Shown here one piece after another: positions 1 to 6,918 of a stretch of DNA of 17,238 bases. Source of the DNA: Methanomassiliicoccales archaeon. GTDB taxonomy: Archaea; Thermoplasmatota; Thermoplasmata; Methanomassiliicoccales; UBA472. A program made the position numbers and the translations under genes. The stretch is taken from NCBI GenBank assembly GCA_028679935.1, contig JAJRAL010000037.1, positions 1 through 17,238 of the forward strand, read 5' to 3'. The notes under the pieces were generated by a model. That model saw nothing but the letters and a program-made list of their open reading frames with translations, ran no database searches and was not told the DNA's origin. The stretch's first letter is position 1. The number at the start of each line of letters is the position of its first letter.

Positions 1-1
1 C

Positions 2-532
2 AGCGACATGGTCGAGATCCCGCTAGACGATGTGCTGGCACGCCTCTTCAGGCGATTCTCGTGCGCCGACGACCCAGACTTGATGTCGGAATCCCTGCAG
101 GCTTTCTACGGCGTCCTCCTGGAGGACCGGCGGCTGGTGGAAGGGGCGCCGCAGATGCTCGCCGATATCAGGGGCATGGGCTACCGCATCGGCCTCGTCT
201 CGGACGTTGCCTGGGGCCTGCCCTCCCGTTTCCCGCTCCAGGACATGAGGCACTACGGCCTGGACCGCTATTTCGACGACATGATCTTCTCGACCGACGT
301 CGGCATCAGGAAGCCGAACCCTGAGATCTTCAGAATGGCGCTCTTGCACGTCGGCGCCGAGCCGGAGGAGGCCGTCTTCGTCGGCAACAACCTCCAGGCG
401 GACATCAAGGGGGCGCAGAACGTGGGCATGAGGGCGGTGCTGAAGAGGTCCGGGTTCTACACTCACGACGAGACGATCGTTCCGAACGCGAGGATCTCCT
501 CTTGGAACGAGCTGATGGACCTCCTCGAGTGA
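2..532 (+). CDS. HAD-superfamily hydrolase, 5' end cut by the window
   Basis: This is the C-terminal part of a haloacid-dehalogenase-type phosphatase. Counting from the first in-window ATG (position 8), motif II is the Ser in LVSDV (residue 65), motif III is the Lys in RKPNP (102) and motif IV is VGNNLQADIKGA (125-136). The first position of motif IV is Asn rather than the commoner Asp; the following Asp (132) is present. The DxDxT nucleophile motif I, which should lie near the N-terminus, is missing, and the frame stays open to the window edge. The ATG at 8 is therefore probably internal and the gene starts upstream. The helical segment before motif II looks like the cap domain. The substrate cannot be told; family members act on small phosphorylated metabolites in the cytoplasm. 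The next gene begins 38 nt downstream on the same strand. Family assignment is sure, function is not. Confidence 0.88.
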   Translation, partial: SDMVEIPLDDVLARLFRRFSCADDPDLMSESLQAFYGVLLEDRRLVEGAPQMLADIRGMGYRIGLVSDVAWGLPSRFPLQDMRHYGLDRYFDDMIFSTDVGIRKPNPEIFRMALLHVGAEPEEAVFVGNNLQADIKGAQNVGMRAVLKRSGFYTHDETIVPNARISSWNELMDLLE

Positions 533-569
533 CCCTGAGCGGAGCCATTAATCCCGCACCGCCCAATCC

Positions 570-1328
570 ATGGCCGTGCCTGGGTCCGTCCGCTGCGTGC
601 ATCGCCTGACCGACGACGAGGAGAGCTACTGCTTCCTCCAATCGAACCGCTCCGCGGAGGACGGACTGCGGCAGCTGGTGTTCCACGGACCTATCGGGAC
701 GTGGCCGATCCGCTGCGATCAGACCCTTGCTGACGCGTGCACCTTCCGCGAGGAGCGGATCGAGGAGAGAAGGGCGGCGAGGATGCTTCCGTGCGAGTGC
801 TGCGGCGGGCGGCATCGAGAGGGTTCGACGACCGGGGGGATTTGCATTGCCTGGCACAGCGTCAAGGGGGTGCTCAAGGACCTCAGGGAATCCCTCCCTC
901 CAGGAAGGAGGTTCTACGAGGAGGGGACGATGGCGACGCCGTACTCGATCGACACCCCAGACCTGGTCCGCGGACTGCTCTGGCCCAGGATAAAGGCGGC
1001 CGTGCTGCGCCGCGACGCCTACACCTGCCAGGACTGCGGCGAGGTCTTCGGGCATCCGCGCCGCAAGGTGTTCGATCCCTCTGCGAGGAAGGGCAGAGGC
1101 GCGTATCGATGGGAGAGCCTGGAGGTCCACCACATCATCCCGAGGTATCGGAGGGGGAGCGATCATCCGGGGAACCTGAAGACCTTGTGCCCCGCCTGCC
1201 ACGCGAAGTACACCCAGGCCCAGCTGCCCGACTTTGTTGGAGCGGCCAGACAACAGAAGGACACCATCAAGATGTTACGCGAGACGCCCGACGAACCCGA
1301 TTATCCCTGGGACATTGGCGGGGACTGA
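570..1328 (+). CDS. Stand-alone HNH endonuclease family protein
   Basis: A 252-residue protein whose C-terminal half is a zinc-bound HNH nuclease fold. CxxC is at 153-156, the His pair of LEVHHIIPR at 187-188, the Asn of GNLKTLC at 202, and CPACH at 207-211. These match the usual order of HNH metal and catalytic positions, so DNA cleavage or nicking is plausible. The N-terminal 120 residues match no family I recognise but hold a second Cys cluster (CECCGG, 75-80) that may bind zinc. A shorter protein from the ATG at 930 would keep the whole HNH domain. I kept the ATG at 570 because the longer frame is open and reads like protein, though no strong Shine-Dalgarno precedes it. There is no intein, intron or methyltransferase partner in view, so a homing or restriction role is unsupported. 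Its stop lies 4 nt from the stop of the convergent guaA subunit gene. Confidence 0.75.
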   Translation: MAVPGSVRCVHRLTDDEESYCFLQSNRSAEDGLRQLVFHGPIGTWPIRCDQTLADACTFREERIEERRAARMLPCECCGGRHREGSTTGGICIAWHSVKGVLKDLRESLPPGRRFYEEGTMATPYSIDTPDLVRGLLWPRIKAAVLRRDAYTCQDCGEVFGHPRRKVFDPSARKGRGAYRWESLEVHHIIPRYRRGSDHPGNLKTLCPACHAKYTQAQLPDFVGAARQQKDTIKMLRETPDEPDYPWDIGGD

Positions 1329-1332
1329 CCGC

Positions 1333-2280
1333 CTACTCCCACTCGATCGTCGCCGGCGGCTTGTTGGTGATGTCGTAGACGACGCGATTCACCTTGTCCT
1401 TCATCTCGTTCGTGATCCTGACCGATATCGTCTCCAGGACGTCGTGGGGCACCTTCGAGTACGCCGCCGACATGCCGTCGATCGACTGCACTGCTCTGAC
1501 CGCTATCGTGCGGCCGTAGGCGCGGTTGTCTCCCTGGACACCGACGCTGCGCACCGGGAGCAGCGCGGCGAAGTATTGCCAGGGCAGCTCCATCTTTCCA
1601 TCCCTCGCCGCCTTCTCCAGCTCTTCCTCGACGATGTCGCAGGCGTTGCGCACTATCTCCACGCCCTCCCGCGTGACCGGCCCGATGATCCTGATGGCGA
1701 GGGCGGGTCCGGGGAAAGGCTGCCTCTCAGCCGCCTCCATTCCCAAGTATCTGGCGACCTTGCGGATCTCATCCTTATAGAGATCTCGGAGGGGTTCGAC
1801 GAGCTCGAGCTCCATCTCCGCGGGCAGGCCGCCAACGTTATGGTGGGACTTGATCGTGTCCCTGACCTGGTCACCCGATTCTATCCAATCCGGGGCGATC
1901 GTGCCCTGCACCAGGTACTTCGCACCGTAGGCCCGCGCTTCGCGTTCGAATACCCGGATGAACCTCTCGCCGATGATCATACGCTTCGCCTCTGGCTCCT
2001 CTACCCCTTCCAGGGCATTGAGGAACTCGTCCGAAGCATCTACGAGCTTGAAATTGATCTTGAGGCGGGAGAGCATTCCGCCTACGTACTGCGTCTCACC
2101 CTTTCTCATCAGGCCAGTATCTACGTAGACCGCGAGCAGCTTGTCGCCGATGGCCTGGCTGACCACGGCGGCCGCGACGGTGGAATCGACCCCGCCGGAG
2201 CAGGCGATGATGGCCTTCCCCTTTATCGACGACCGAAGCTCGATCACCTTCTCGTCCACGAACTCCTTCGGATCGAACAT
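1333..2280 (-). CDS. guaAB: GMP synthase, ATP-pyrophosphatase subunit (GuaA C-terminal part)
   Basis: Converts XMP to GMP using ATP and ammonia, the last step of guanine nucleotide synthesis. The 315-residue protein opens with the PP-loop motif SGGVDS (28-33) and continues through the typical C-terminal dimerisation part ending in KPPATIEWE. As in most archaea it lacks the glutaminase domain, which is a separate protein; no gene for that subunit is in this window. The frame can be extended upstream, but ATG at 2280 is the right start. It gives the family's normal N-terminus, it overlaps the purE stop in a TGATG, and a strong Shine-Dalgarno (GAGGAGGT) lies about 9 nt before it inside purE. Translation is therefore probably coupled to purE, linking IMP-forming and GMP-forming steps of one pathway. 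Its 3' end faces the HNH gene with a 4-nt gap. Confidence 0.96.
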   Translation of the reverse strand: MFDPKEFVDEKVIELRSSIKGKAIIACSGGVDSTVAAAVVSQAIGDKLLAVYVDTGLMRKGETQYVGGMLSRLKINFKLVDASDEFLNALEGVEEPEAKRMIIGERFIRVFEREARAYGAKYLVQGTIAPDWIESGDQVRDTIKSHHNVGGLPAEMELELVEPLRDLYKDEIRKVARYLGMEAAERQPFPGPALAIRIIGPVTREGVEIVRNACDIVEEELEKAARDGKMELPWQYFAALLPVRSVGVQGDNRAYGRTIAVRAVQSIDGMSAAYSKVPHDVLETISVRITNEMKDKVNRVVYDITNKPPATIEWE

Positions 2281-2747
2281 CAGTTGCCGACCTCCTCGGA
2301 ATCCTTCTCGACCTGCTGTTCCATCTCCTTGCGGTGGGCAATTAGCCGTTGGCGCAGCCCCTTGTCCTCCAAGGCGAGCATCTCGGCGGCCAGCAGGGCC
2401 GCGTTCTCGCCCCTGTCCACGCCGACCGCCGCCACCGGTATCCCCGGCGGCATCTGCACGATCGATAGGATGGAATCGAGGTTGACCTTGCCGCTGACCG
2501 GGACGCCTATGACCGGTCTCACGGTGTAGGAGGCGATTGCGCCGGGCAGAGCCGCGGCCATGCCCGCGACCGCGATGAAGATCTTGGCGTCGCTCTCCTC
2601 GACCATCCTCTTCACCCGCTCCGGGCTTCGATGGGCCGAGGCGACGACCATCTTCGCCTCGATGTCGAACTTCTTGAGCGTGGAGACGGCCTTCTGCCCC
2701 ACCTCTAGGTCGCTCTTGCTTCCCAAAATGACCAGGACCGCGGGCAT
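2280..2747 (-). CDS. purE: 5-(carboxyamino)imidazole ribonucleotide mutase / AIR carboxylase catalytic subunit
   Basis: De novo purine synthesis: forms CAIR from N5-CAIR or from AIR plus CO2. The 155-residue length is normal for a single-domain PurE. Signature blocks are GSKSD (9-13), SAHRSP (37-42), AGMAAALPG (61-69) and SIVQMPPG (95-102). The Arg in SAHR points to the class I (N5-CAIR mutase) type rather than class II, which usually has Lys here, but no purK is in view to support that. Start is ATG at 2747 with GAGAGGG just upstream. It is the first gene of a two-gene operon with the GMP synthase subunit, overlapping it by one base. Confidence 0.95.
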   Translation of the reverse strand: MPAVLVILGSKSDLEVGQKAVSTLKKFDIEAKMVVASAHRSPERVKRMVEESDAKIFIAVAGMAAALPGAIASYTVRPVIGVPVSGKVNLDSILSIVQMPPGIPVAAVGVDRGENAALLAAEMLALEDKGLRQRLIAHRKEMEQQVEKDSEEVGN

Positions 2748-2789
2748 GATGCCCTCTCAAATGGTCGGAGAATAAGAAGGTTTCTAGAA

Positions 2790-2798
2790 CTAAAAACT
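2790..2798 (-). promoter_or_regulatory. Probable TATA box of the purE-guaA operon
   Basis: On the minus strand the A/T-rich AGTTTTTAG lies about 47 nt before the purE ATG. A start about 26 nt downstream would give a leader of roughly 20 nt that holds the GAGAGGG ribosome-binding site. The same T-run follows a pyrimidine-rich stretch after the stop of the small membrane protein gene, so it could also serve as that operon's T-rich terminator. The call rests on position and composition only. Confidence 0.4.
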
Positions 2799-2824
2799 GA
2801 GGAAGGAAGTGGTTTGGAGGGCGA

Positions 2825-3130
2825 TCAGCTCTTCATGATCGCCAGGAGGAACACGCCAATCGCTATCCCCGCGCCGATGACGGCCGCGATGATGTTGACG
2901 AACGCGTCCCAGATGATGGCGCTCAGGTTGGCATCCAGCTTTATCCACTGAGGCCCACCATACATGGTGGCGTATATCCAGAATATCCCAACAATCAGGC
3001 CTACGATCAGGAGAACGGCCCCGATCGCCCGGCTCTTTCCGCTCCCGAAGTAGGCAGTGAAGGCGCCAGCCAAAATCATGAACAGGCCGAATACCAGCAC
3101 CAGCACCGTTAGGAAGTCCATCAGGCTCAT
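2825..3130 (-). CDS. Small integral membrane protein, unknown function
   Basis: A 101-residue hydrophobic protein with about three membrane helices (roughly residues 4-26, 32-54 and 73-98). The loop between helices 1 and 2 is basic (GSGKSR) and the one between helices 2 and 3 is WIKLDAN-like. I see no catalytic or binding motif and do not recognise a family. I chose ATG at 3130 rather than a start at 3190. It begins just before the first helix, has AAGGTG upstream as ribosome-binding site, and lies 19 nt after the stop of the Lrp-like gene, whereas the longer form would overlap that gene and add a non-hydrophobic tail. It is very likely co-transcribed with the Lrp-like gene. Confidence 0.7.
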   Translation of the reverse strand: MSLMDFLTVLVLVFGLFMILAGAFTAYFGSGKSRAIGAVLLIVGLIVGIFWIYATMYGGPQWIKLDANLSAIIWDAFVNIIAAVIGAGIAIGVFLLAIMKS

Positions 3131-3149
3131 CTTTTGTGCACCTTCTGTC

Positions 3150-3383
3150 TCAGAACTTAATTCCGGTAAGGGTCTTCGTGTCGATGACACCGGGGATCGA
3201 TCGGATCTTGTCCACGACCACTTGCCCCAGGAGGTTGAAGTCGTCCGCCTCTATCTTCGCGATCAGATCGTACTCTCCGAAGAGAGGATGAAGCTCCACG
3301 ACCTCCTTGACCTTCAGGAGCTCATTGTAGACCTCGTGCTCCTTGGCCGGTGCCGTGCTGATCAGGACGAACCCCACCGCCAT
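3150..3383 (-). CDS. Lrp/AsnC ligand-binding (RAM) domain protein without DNA-binding domain
   Basis: A 77-residue protein that is only the C-terminal effector-binding domain of Lrp/AsnC regulators, with a βαββαβ pattern: MAVGFVLIST, the segment HPLFGEYDLIAKIEADD, then IRSIPGVIDTKTLTGIKF. The GEYDL/GxxD block is the typical ligand-loop region. It has no helix-turn-helix. Such stand-alone domains are common in archaea and may bind amino acids or join full-length Lrp proteins in mixed oligomers. I chose ATG at 3383, preceded by GGTGA at proper spacing, over a GTG at 3392 that adds three residues. It heads a short operon with the small membrane protein gene. Confidence 0.88.
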   Translation of the reverse strand: MAVGFVLISTAPAKEHEVYNELLKVKEVVELHPLFGEYDLIAKIEADDFNLLGQVVVDKIRSIPGVIDTKTLTGIKF

Positions 3384-3416
3384 TCGGTTCACCGGAGCCG
3401 GTTACGACCTTGACTC

Positions 3417-3424
3417 AAATAAAG
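3417..3424 (-). promoter_or_regulatory. Probable TATA box of the Lrp-like operon
   Basis: CTTTATTT on the minus strand, centred about 38 nt before the ATG at 3383. A start 26 nt downstream leaves a leader of about 11 nt containing GGTGA. It overlaps the AAAGCTTT palindrome at 3420-3427. It shows that this operon need not rely on readthrough from the kinase gene, whose stop is about 100 nt upstream. Confidence 0.45.
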
Positions 3425-3485
3425 CTTTCTGTAAAGGATGCGCTCGCTGGACTGTCTGGCGGAACCGGCGACGCCGCCTTGATGC

Positions 3486-4397
3486 TCAAAAGAAGGGCTT
3501 TGCTCGGGCTTCTACCTGCGACCAAGTCGGGACGTTCGTGAGCGATCCCCGGGCCTCGATGACGAAGGATGCGGCGGCGGCCCCGGCGATCGCGCTCTTC
3601 CTCAGGTCGTGGCCGCGGAACCTTCCGGCGTAGAATCCCGCCCTGAAGGCATCCCCCGCACCGGTCGTATCGACCACCTTCATCGGCTTCACCGCCGGCA
3701 CGGTCAACGATTCCTCGCGGGTCAGTATCCTGCTCCCCCTGGAACCGAGCGTGTTGACCAGGACCTCGACGTGGTCGAGGAGCTGCTCCGGCCTGTCCAG
3801 CTTGAGGTACTTGAGCGCGGTACGAAGCTCGTTCTCGTTGCAGAAGAACACCGTCGCCCTTGAGACCGCCCGCTTGAATCTCCTCGCATCCCAGACGTGG
3901 TGGATTTCCTGGGCGGGGTCGAAGCCGATGCGCCGGCCCGCCTTCGCGCAAACGTCCATGACCTTGAGGTAATAGTCGGGTCGGCCGGTCATGATATGGA
4001 CCCAGTCCGACTCCAGCGCCGCCTCGGTACGGGGAGCGAACCTCTCCATATCCCCCATCGGCCCCTGGTACACGTAGGCGATCTGGTTGTGCTCCTGATC
4101 GGAGACTATCCAGACCGTAGGGGTTTCTTCATCGGGGACCACCACCAGGTCCCTCAGATCGACCCCCAGGTCCTTCATCTGCCTGCGGAAGCCGTCGGGG
4201 AGGTCTCCTCCCACGTAGGAGCAGAGGGCGGTCGGCACGCCCAGGCTCGAGGCGATTGTGGCGACGTTCGCGCCCGTTCCTCCGTAATACGAGCGCTTCT
4301 CCTCCACGTTGACCGAGGTGTTCTTTTCCGGGAACTTCTTCAGGCTGAGGATGTAGTCCAGGTTGGTGTGACCGTAGACGCAGAGGTAGGGTCGCAT
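3486..4397 (-). CDS. PfkB/ribokinase-family kinase, possibly a nucleoside (adenosine) kinase
   Basis: ATP-dependent small-molecule kinase, 303 residues. The first PfkB signature is YYGGTGANVA (38-47), the NxxE metal motif is NENE (187-190), and the second signature DTTGAGDAF (243-251) carries catalytic Asp249 and the anion hole. Start is ATG at 4397, which overlaps the hydrolase stop as TGATG with GAGGG upstream; an in-frame TTG at 4400 is less likely. It is coupled to the S-adenosylhomocysteine hydrolase gene. Since that enzyme releases adenosine (or inosine if it acts on S-inosylhomocysteine), the neighbour suggests this kinase traps the nucleoside as a monophosphate and pulls the hydrolysis forward. 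That is inference from context: PfkB sequence motifs alone do not separate sugar from nucleoside substrates. Confidence 0.9.
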   Translation of the reverse strand: MRPYLCVYGHTNLDYILSLKKFPEKNTSVNVEEKRSYYGGTGANVATIASSLGVPTALCSYVGGDLPDGFRRQMKDLGVDLRDLVVVPDEETPTVWIVSDQEHNQIAYVYQGPMGDMERFAPRTEAALESDWVHIMTGRPDYYLKVMDVCAKAGRRIGFDPAQEIHHVWDARRFKRAVSRATVFFCNENELRTALKYLKLDRPEQLLDHVEVLVNTLGSRGSRILTREESLTVPAVKPMKVVDTTGAGDAFRAGFYAGRFRGHDLRKSAIAGAAAASFVIEARGSLTNVPTWSQVEARAKPFF

Positions 4398-5635
4398 CAA
4401 GTACCCTCTTGCCAGCTCGACAGGTACTTCTTCTGCGCCGGCGAGAGTTCGTCGATTCCGACGCCCAACGCTTTGAGCTTGAGGACGGCGACCTCACGGT
4501 CGATCTCCGGCGGGACGTTGTAGACGCCTGGCTTGAGCTCAGCGTGATGCAAGACGAGGTGCTCCAGGCTGAGCGCTTGTATCGAGAAGCTCATGTCCAT
4601 GATCTCGACCGGATGCCCCTGGCCGGCGGCGAGGTTCATCAGCCGTCCTTCGGCGATGAGGTACGCCTTCCTGCCTTCCGGGAGCTTGTACTCGTCCACG
4701 AACTCCCTGACCCGCTTCGGCTTGCCGTACTTCTCCAACGCCTTCTTCGATATCTCGTTGTCGAAGTGGCCGGAGTTGCCCATCACGCAGCCGTCCTTCA
4801 GGACTTTCAGGTGCTGGTCCGTGATGATGTCCCGGTCCCCCGTTGCCGAGATGATGATGTCAGCGACCTTCGCTGCCTCCATCATCGGCATGACCTGGAA
4901 GCCGTCCATCTTCGCCTCGATCGCTCTGATCGGGTCGATCTCCGTCACGATGACCGTCGCCCCGAGGCCCTTCGCCCTCATCGCTATCCCCCTACCGCAC
5001 CAGCCGTAGCCGGCTACGACCAGATTCTTCCCCGCGATGAGGAGGTTCGTGGCGTTCATGAAGCCGTCGAACGTGCTCTGGCCCGTTCCATAGCGGTTGT
5101 CGAATAGGTACTTCATCTGCGCATCGTTGACCGAGATCACCGGGAACTCGAGCTTGCCGGCCTTCGCCATGGAGCGCAGGCGGATGATGCCGGTGGTCGT
5201 CTCCTCATTGCCCCCCTTGATGTCCTTGAGCTGGGAACGGCGTTCCGTGTGCAGCATGTTGATCAGGTCGGCGCCGTCGTCGATGACGTACTCGGGCCTG
5301 AGGTCGAGCACCGCGTTCAGGTTCGCGTAGTACTCCTCCGTCGATTCCCACTTCTTTGCGTAGGTCTCGATGCCGTAGCTCTTGTTCAGCGCGAGCGCCA
5401 CGGAATCGTCGGTGGAGAGGGGGTTGCAGCTCGCCAGTCGCACCTTCGCGCCCGCCTCGGCCAGGGTGACCGCGAGCATCCCCGTCTTCGCCTCGACGTG
5501 GAGCGCCATGCCGACGCGAGCGCCCTCAAGCGCGCCGCTCTTGATCAGCTTCTTCCGGACCGCGGCGAGGACGTCCATGTGCGAGTTCGCCCATTCCAGC
5601 CTGCGTTCGCCCTTGACCAGTAAGTCGTCGGCCAT
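4397..5635 (-). CDS. ahcY: S-adenosylhomocysteine hydrolase (adenosylhomocysteinase)
   Basis: NAD-dependent hydrolysis of S-adenosylhomocysteine to adenosine and homocysteine, which relieves inhibition of methyltransferases. The 412 residues include HVEAKT (His46), the VIDDGAD block (Asp119-120), NEETTTG (143-149), the KYLFDN block (Lys175, Asp179, Asn180), the NAD-binding GYGWCGRG (209-216) and GNSGHFDNEI (His290). The protein is of the short archaeal/thermophile type: it lacks the long insert and the KYYRY-like tail of eukaryotic enzymes, and the Cys usual after the FDN motif is Thr (YGTGQS). In some methanogens the same family prefers S-inosylhomocysteine, which cannot be excluded here. 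ATG at 5635 has AGGTGGGAG upstream. It is the middle gene of an operon: 30 nt after the PPS gene and overlapping the kinase gene by one base. Confidence 0.97.
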   Translation of the reverse strand: MADDLLVKGERRLEWANSHMDVLAAVRKKLIKSGALEGARVGMALHVEAKTGMLAVTLAEAGAKVRLASCNPLSTDDSVALALNKSYGIETYAKKWESTEEYYANLNAVLDLRPEYVIDDGADLINMLHTERRSQLKDIKGGNEETTTGIIRLRSMAKAGKLEFPVISVNDAQMKYLFDNRYGTGQSTFDGFMNATNLLIAGKNLVVAGYGWCGRGIAMRAKGLGATVIVTEIDPIRAIEAKMDGFQVMPMMEAAKVADIIISATGDRDIITDQHLKVLKDGCVMGNSGHFDNEISKKALEKYGKPKRVREFVDEYKLPEGRKAYLIAEGRLMNLAAGQGHPVEIMDMSFSIQALSLEHLVLHHAELKPGVYNVPPEIDREVAVLKLKALGVGIDELSPAQKKYLSSWQEGT

Positions 5636-5665
5636 CTTCTCCCACCTGCATCCATCGTCCGTTGC

Positions 5666-6421
5666 TTATCCTTTGCCTTCCGTGGCGATGCTCTCGAGCC
5701 TGGCGCCCATGAACCTCACGGCCTTGGCGAGGTTCGCGGCGTTGTCGAAGGCGGCCAGGACCCTCTCCCTCTCGCTCGCCCTCTTGAGCCCAGGCACTGC
5801 CTTGGTCATGTTCGGGATGGCCCTGGTGACCTCGTCGACCACGGCGACCGTCGCCGCCCGGGAGGAACGGGAGAGGGGGTTCAGGTCCACCACGATCACC
5901 TTCTTTCCAGCGCGAACGAGCGCCTCCGCCCTATCCCCGTCCTCGAGCGGAACGAGGACGATATCGGCCGAGAACACGCCCTCACGCTCGCAGAGAGTCC
6001 TATCGGAAGCGATGCCCGGAAGTCTCGCCGTCTGATTCCTGCCCAGCACATCCCTCCCGCCAGCGTCCTCCATGAACGATACGATCAGCTCGACCCTTTT
6101 CTTGGTGCGGTGGAACAGATTGACCTCGATCCTCGAACCGGTGGCCTCGGCCAGGTCGACCACCTCCTTGGAGCAGAGGGCGGCCGTATTCCCGTTCACC
6201 GAGACCACGGGCCTCTTGGCAGAGAGCAGAAGGGCGGTCGCGGCAGTCTCTGCCTCCCTCGCAGGCCCCGTTGTCGCCTCGCCGAGAATGTAGTCGAACG
6301 CCTCGCCCCGTCCATGGGCGATGAGTCCAGAGGGCGACACGATCCCCTTCCGCACCGCCTCAACCATCATCTCCCTGGTGACGAGCGAGCGGTAGCGGGG
6401 ATGTTCCTTCGAAATCTCCAC
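5666..6421 (-). CDS. 4-phosphopantoate--beta-alanine ligase (archaeal phosphopantothenate synthetase)
   Basis: Archaeal coenzyme A route: ATP-dependent joining of 4-phosphopantoate and beta-alanine to give 4'-phosphopantothenate, replacing bacterial pantothenate synthetase plus kinase order. The 251-residue protein shows the family's conserved N-terminus HPRYRSLVTRE (6-16), LIAHGRGEAFDYILGE (33-48) and VSVNGNTAALC (73-83), then a Rossmann-like half with VIVVDLNPLSRSSR (174-187). The start is a GTG at 6421; this gives the normal family N-terminus. Only a weak ribosome site precedes it, but a TATA-like box lies 25 nt upstream, so the mRNA may be leaderless. It is the first gene of the operon with ahcY and the PfkB kinase. 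The partner pantoate kinase is not in the window. Confidence 0.93.
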   Translation of the reverse strand: MEISKEHPRYRSLVTREMMVEAVRKGIVSPSGLIAHGRGEAFDYILGEATTGPAREAETAATALLLSAKRPVVSVNGNTAALCSKEVVDLAEATGSRIEVNLFHRTKKRVELIVSFMEDAGGRDVLGRNQTARLPGIASDRTLCEREGVFSADIVLVPLEDGDRAEALVRAGKKVIVVDLNPLSRSSRAATVAVVDEVTRAIPNMTKAVPGLKRASERERVLAAFDNAANLAKAVRFMGARLESIATEGKG

Positions 6422-6440
6422 GCGCCTAATCCTGCGACGC

Positions 6441-6452
6441 GGGATAAGGATT
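6441..6452 (-). promoter_or_regulatory. Probable TATA box of the PPS-ahcY-kinase operon (leaderless start)
   Basis: AATCCTTATCCC on the minus strand is centred about 25 nt before the GTG start at 6421. At the usual archaeal TATA-to-start distance the first transcribed base would be at or next to the start codon, which explains the lack of a good Shine-Dalgarno there. Confidence 0.45.
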
Positions 6453-6595
6453 TGTCGTCTCCGGCCGGCCGAACCGCCGGAAGGGTTAAGCCCTGACGCC
6501 TGGCATCTTTAAGTGAGAGGAGTCACCGATGGACCGCCGTAGGAGGGAAATGTTTTTCATCGGCTGGCGCAAAGGTAATATAGTTTTGCAGAATC

Positions 6596-6604
6596 CTTAA
6601 ATAG
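6596..6604 (+). promoter_or_regulatory. Probable TATA box of gar1-tfb
   Basis: CTTAAATAG is centred about 58 nt before the gar1 ATG. Transcription about 26 nt downstream would give a leader of roughly 30 nt with GAGGAG placed 8 nt before the ATG. A second A/T-rich box at 6575-6583 is an alternative. Confidence 0.5.
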
Positions 6605-6657
6605 TATTAACGGCTTGACGGGCTTAACAATCGCGGAAACGACGAGGAGCCCCAGGC

Positions 6658-6918
6658 ATGAAACTTCTTGGAGAGGTCAGTGAAGTGACCCACGAAGGAA
6701 AGCTCATCGTCAAAGGCACTTTTGCACCACATCCCAGGGACAGAGTGTTCGACGGACGCAAGCGGCCCCTAGGCCAAGTCTATAGGATCTTCGGACCAGT
6801 GAAGGCGCCGTACGTTTCCATCCAGGTTTCCAGCGATCAAAGCCTGCTATCGGCAGTCGGCAAGCAGGTCTATGTGGAGGAGGCAGTAAATGGCAAAGGC
6901 GGTAAAGGAAGGAACTGA
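6658..6918 (+). CDS. gar1: H/ACA ribonucleoprotein subunit Gar1
   Basis: Small β-barrel subunit of the H/ACA guide RNP that makes pseudouridine in rRNA; it contacts the Cbf5 synthase and helps substrate turnover. The 86-residue length is normal for archaeal Gar1. Conserved blocks are LGEVSEV at the start, GKLIVKG (14-20), [26 protein letters not shown] in the middle (28-53), and a short glycine/lysine tail (GKGGKGR) that is a vestige of the eukaryotic GAR domain. ATG at 6658 has GAGGAG at 8 nt. The last 29 nt overlap the tfb gene in another frame, a gene pair found in many archaea. Confidence 0.93.
   Translation: MKLLGEVSEVTHEGKLIVKGTFAPHPRDRVFDGRKRPLGQVYRIFGPVKAPYVSIQVSSDQSLLSAVGKQVYVEEAVNGKGGKGRN

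Larger units (their letters stand above)
6422..6657. other. Divergent intergenic region between PPS operon and gar1-tfb
   Basis: This 236-nt stretch holds the two divergent promoters and little else that is certain. On the plus strand there are A/T boxes at 6508-6515 (CTTTAAGT), 6575-6583 (GTAATATAG) and 6596-6604. A tiny plus-strand reading frame (6529-6600, 23 codons, MDRRRREMFF at its start) has GAGAGGAG 9 nt upstream and ends at the gar1 TATA box; it is listed as a finding only. No tRNA-like fold or clear C/D-box pair was seen. Confidence 0.5.

Noticed and set aside
570..1328. HNH gene as a homing endonuclease or mobile intron
   Set aside because: Neighbouring genes are not split, there are no intron or intein boundaries and no terminal repeats.
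1333..2529. Long plus-strand frame opposite the GMP synthase gene
   Set aside because: The minus strand encodes a clear GuaA subunit and PurE; the plus frame has no recognisable motif.
2281..2760. N-terminal extension of the GMP synthase frame to about 475 residues
   Set aside because: The extra part runs through purE in another frame, is not a glutaminase domain, and the ATG at 2280 has a strong ribosome site and the correct family N-terminus.
3131..3190. Longer start for the small membrane protein
   Set aside because: It would overlap the Lrp-like gene and add a polar tail before the first helix; ATG at 3130 has a proper ribosome site.
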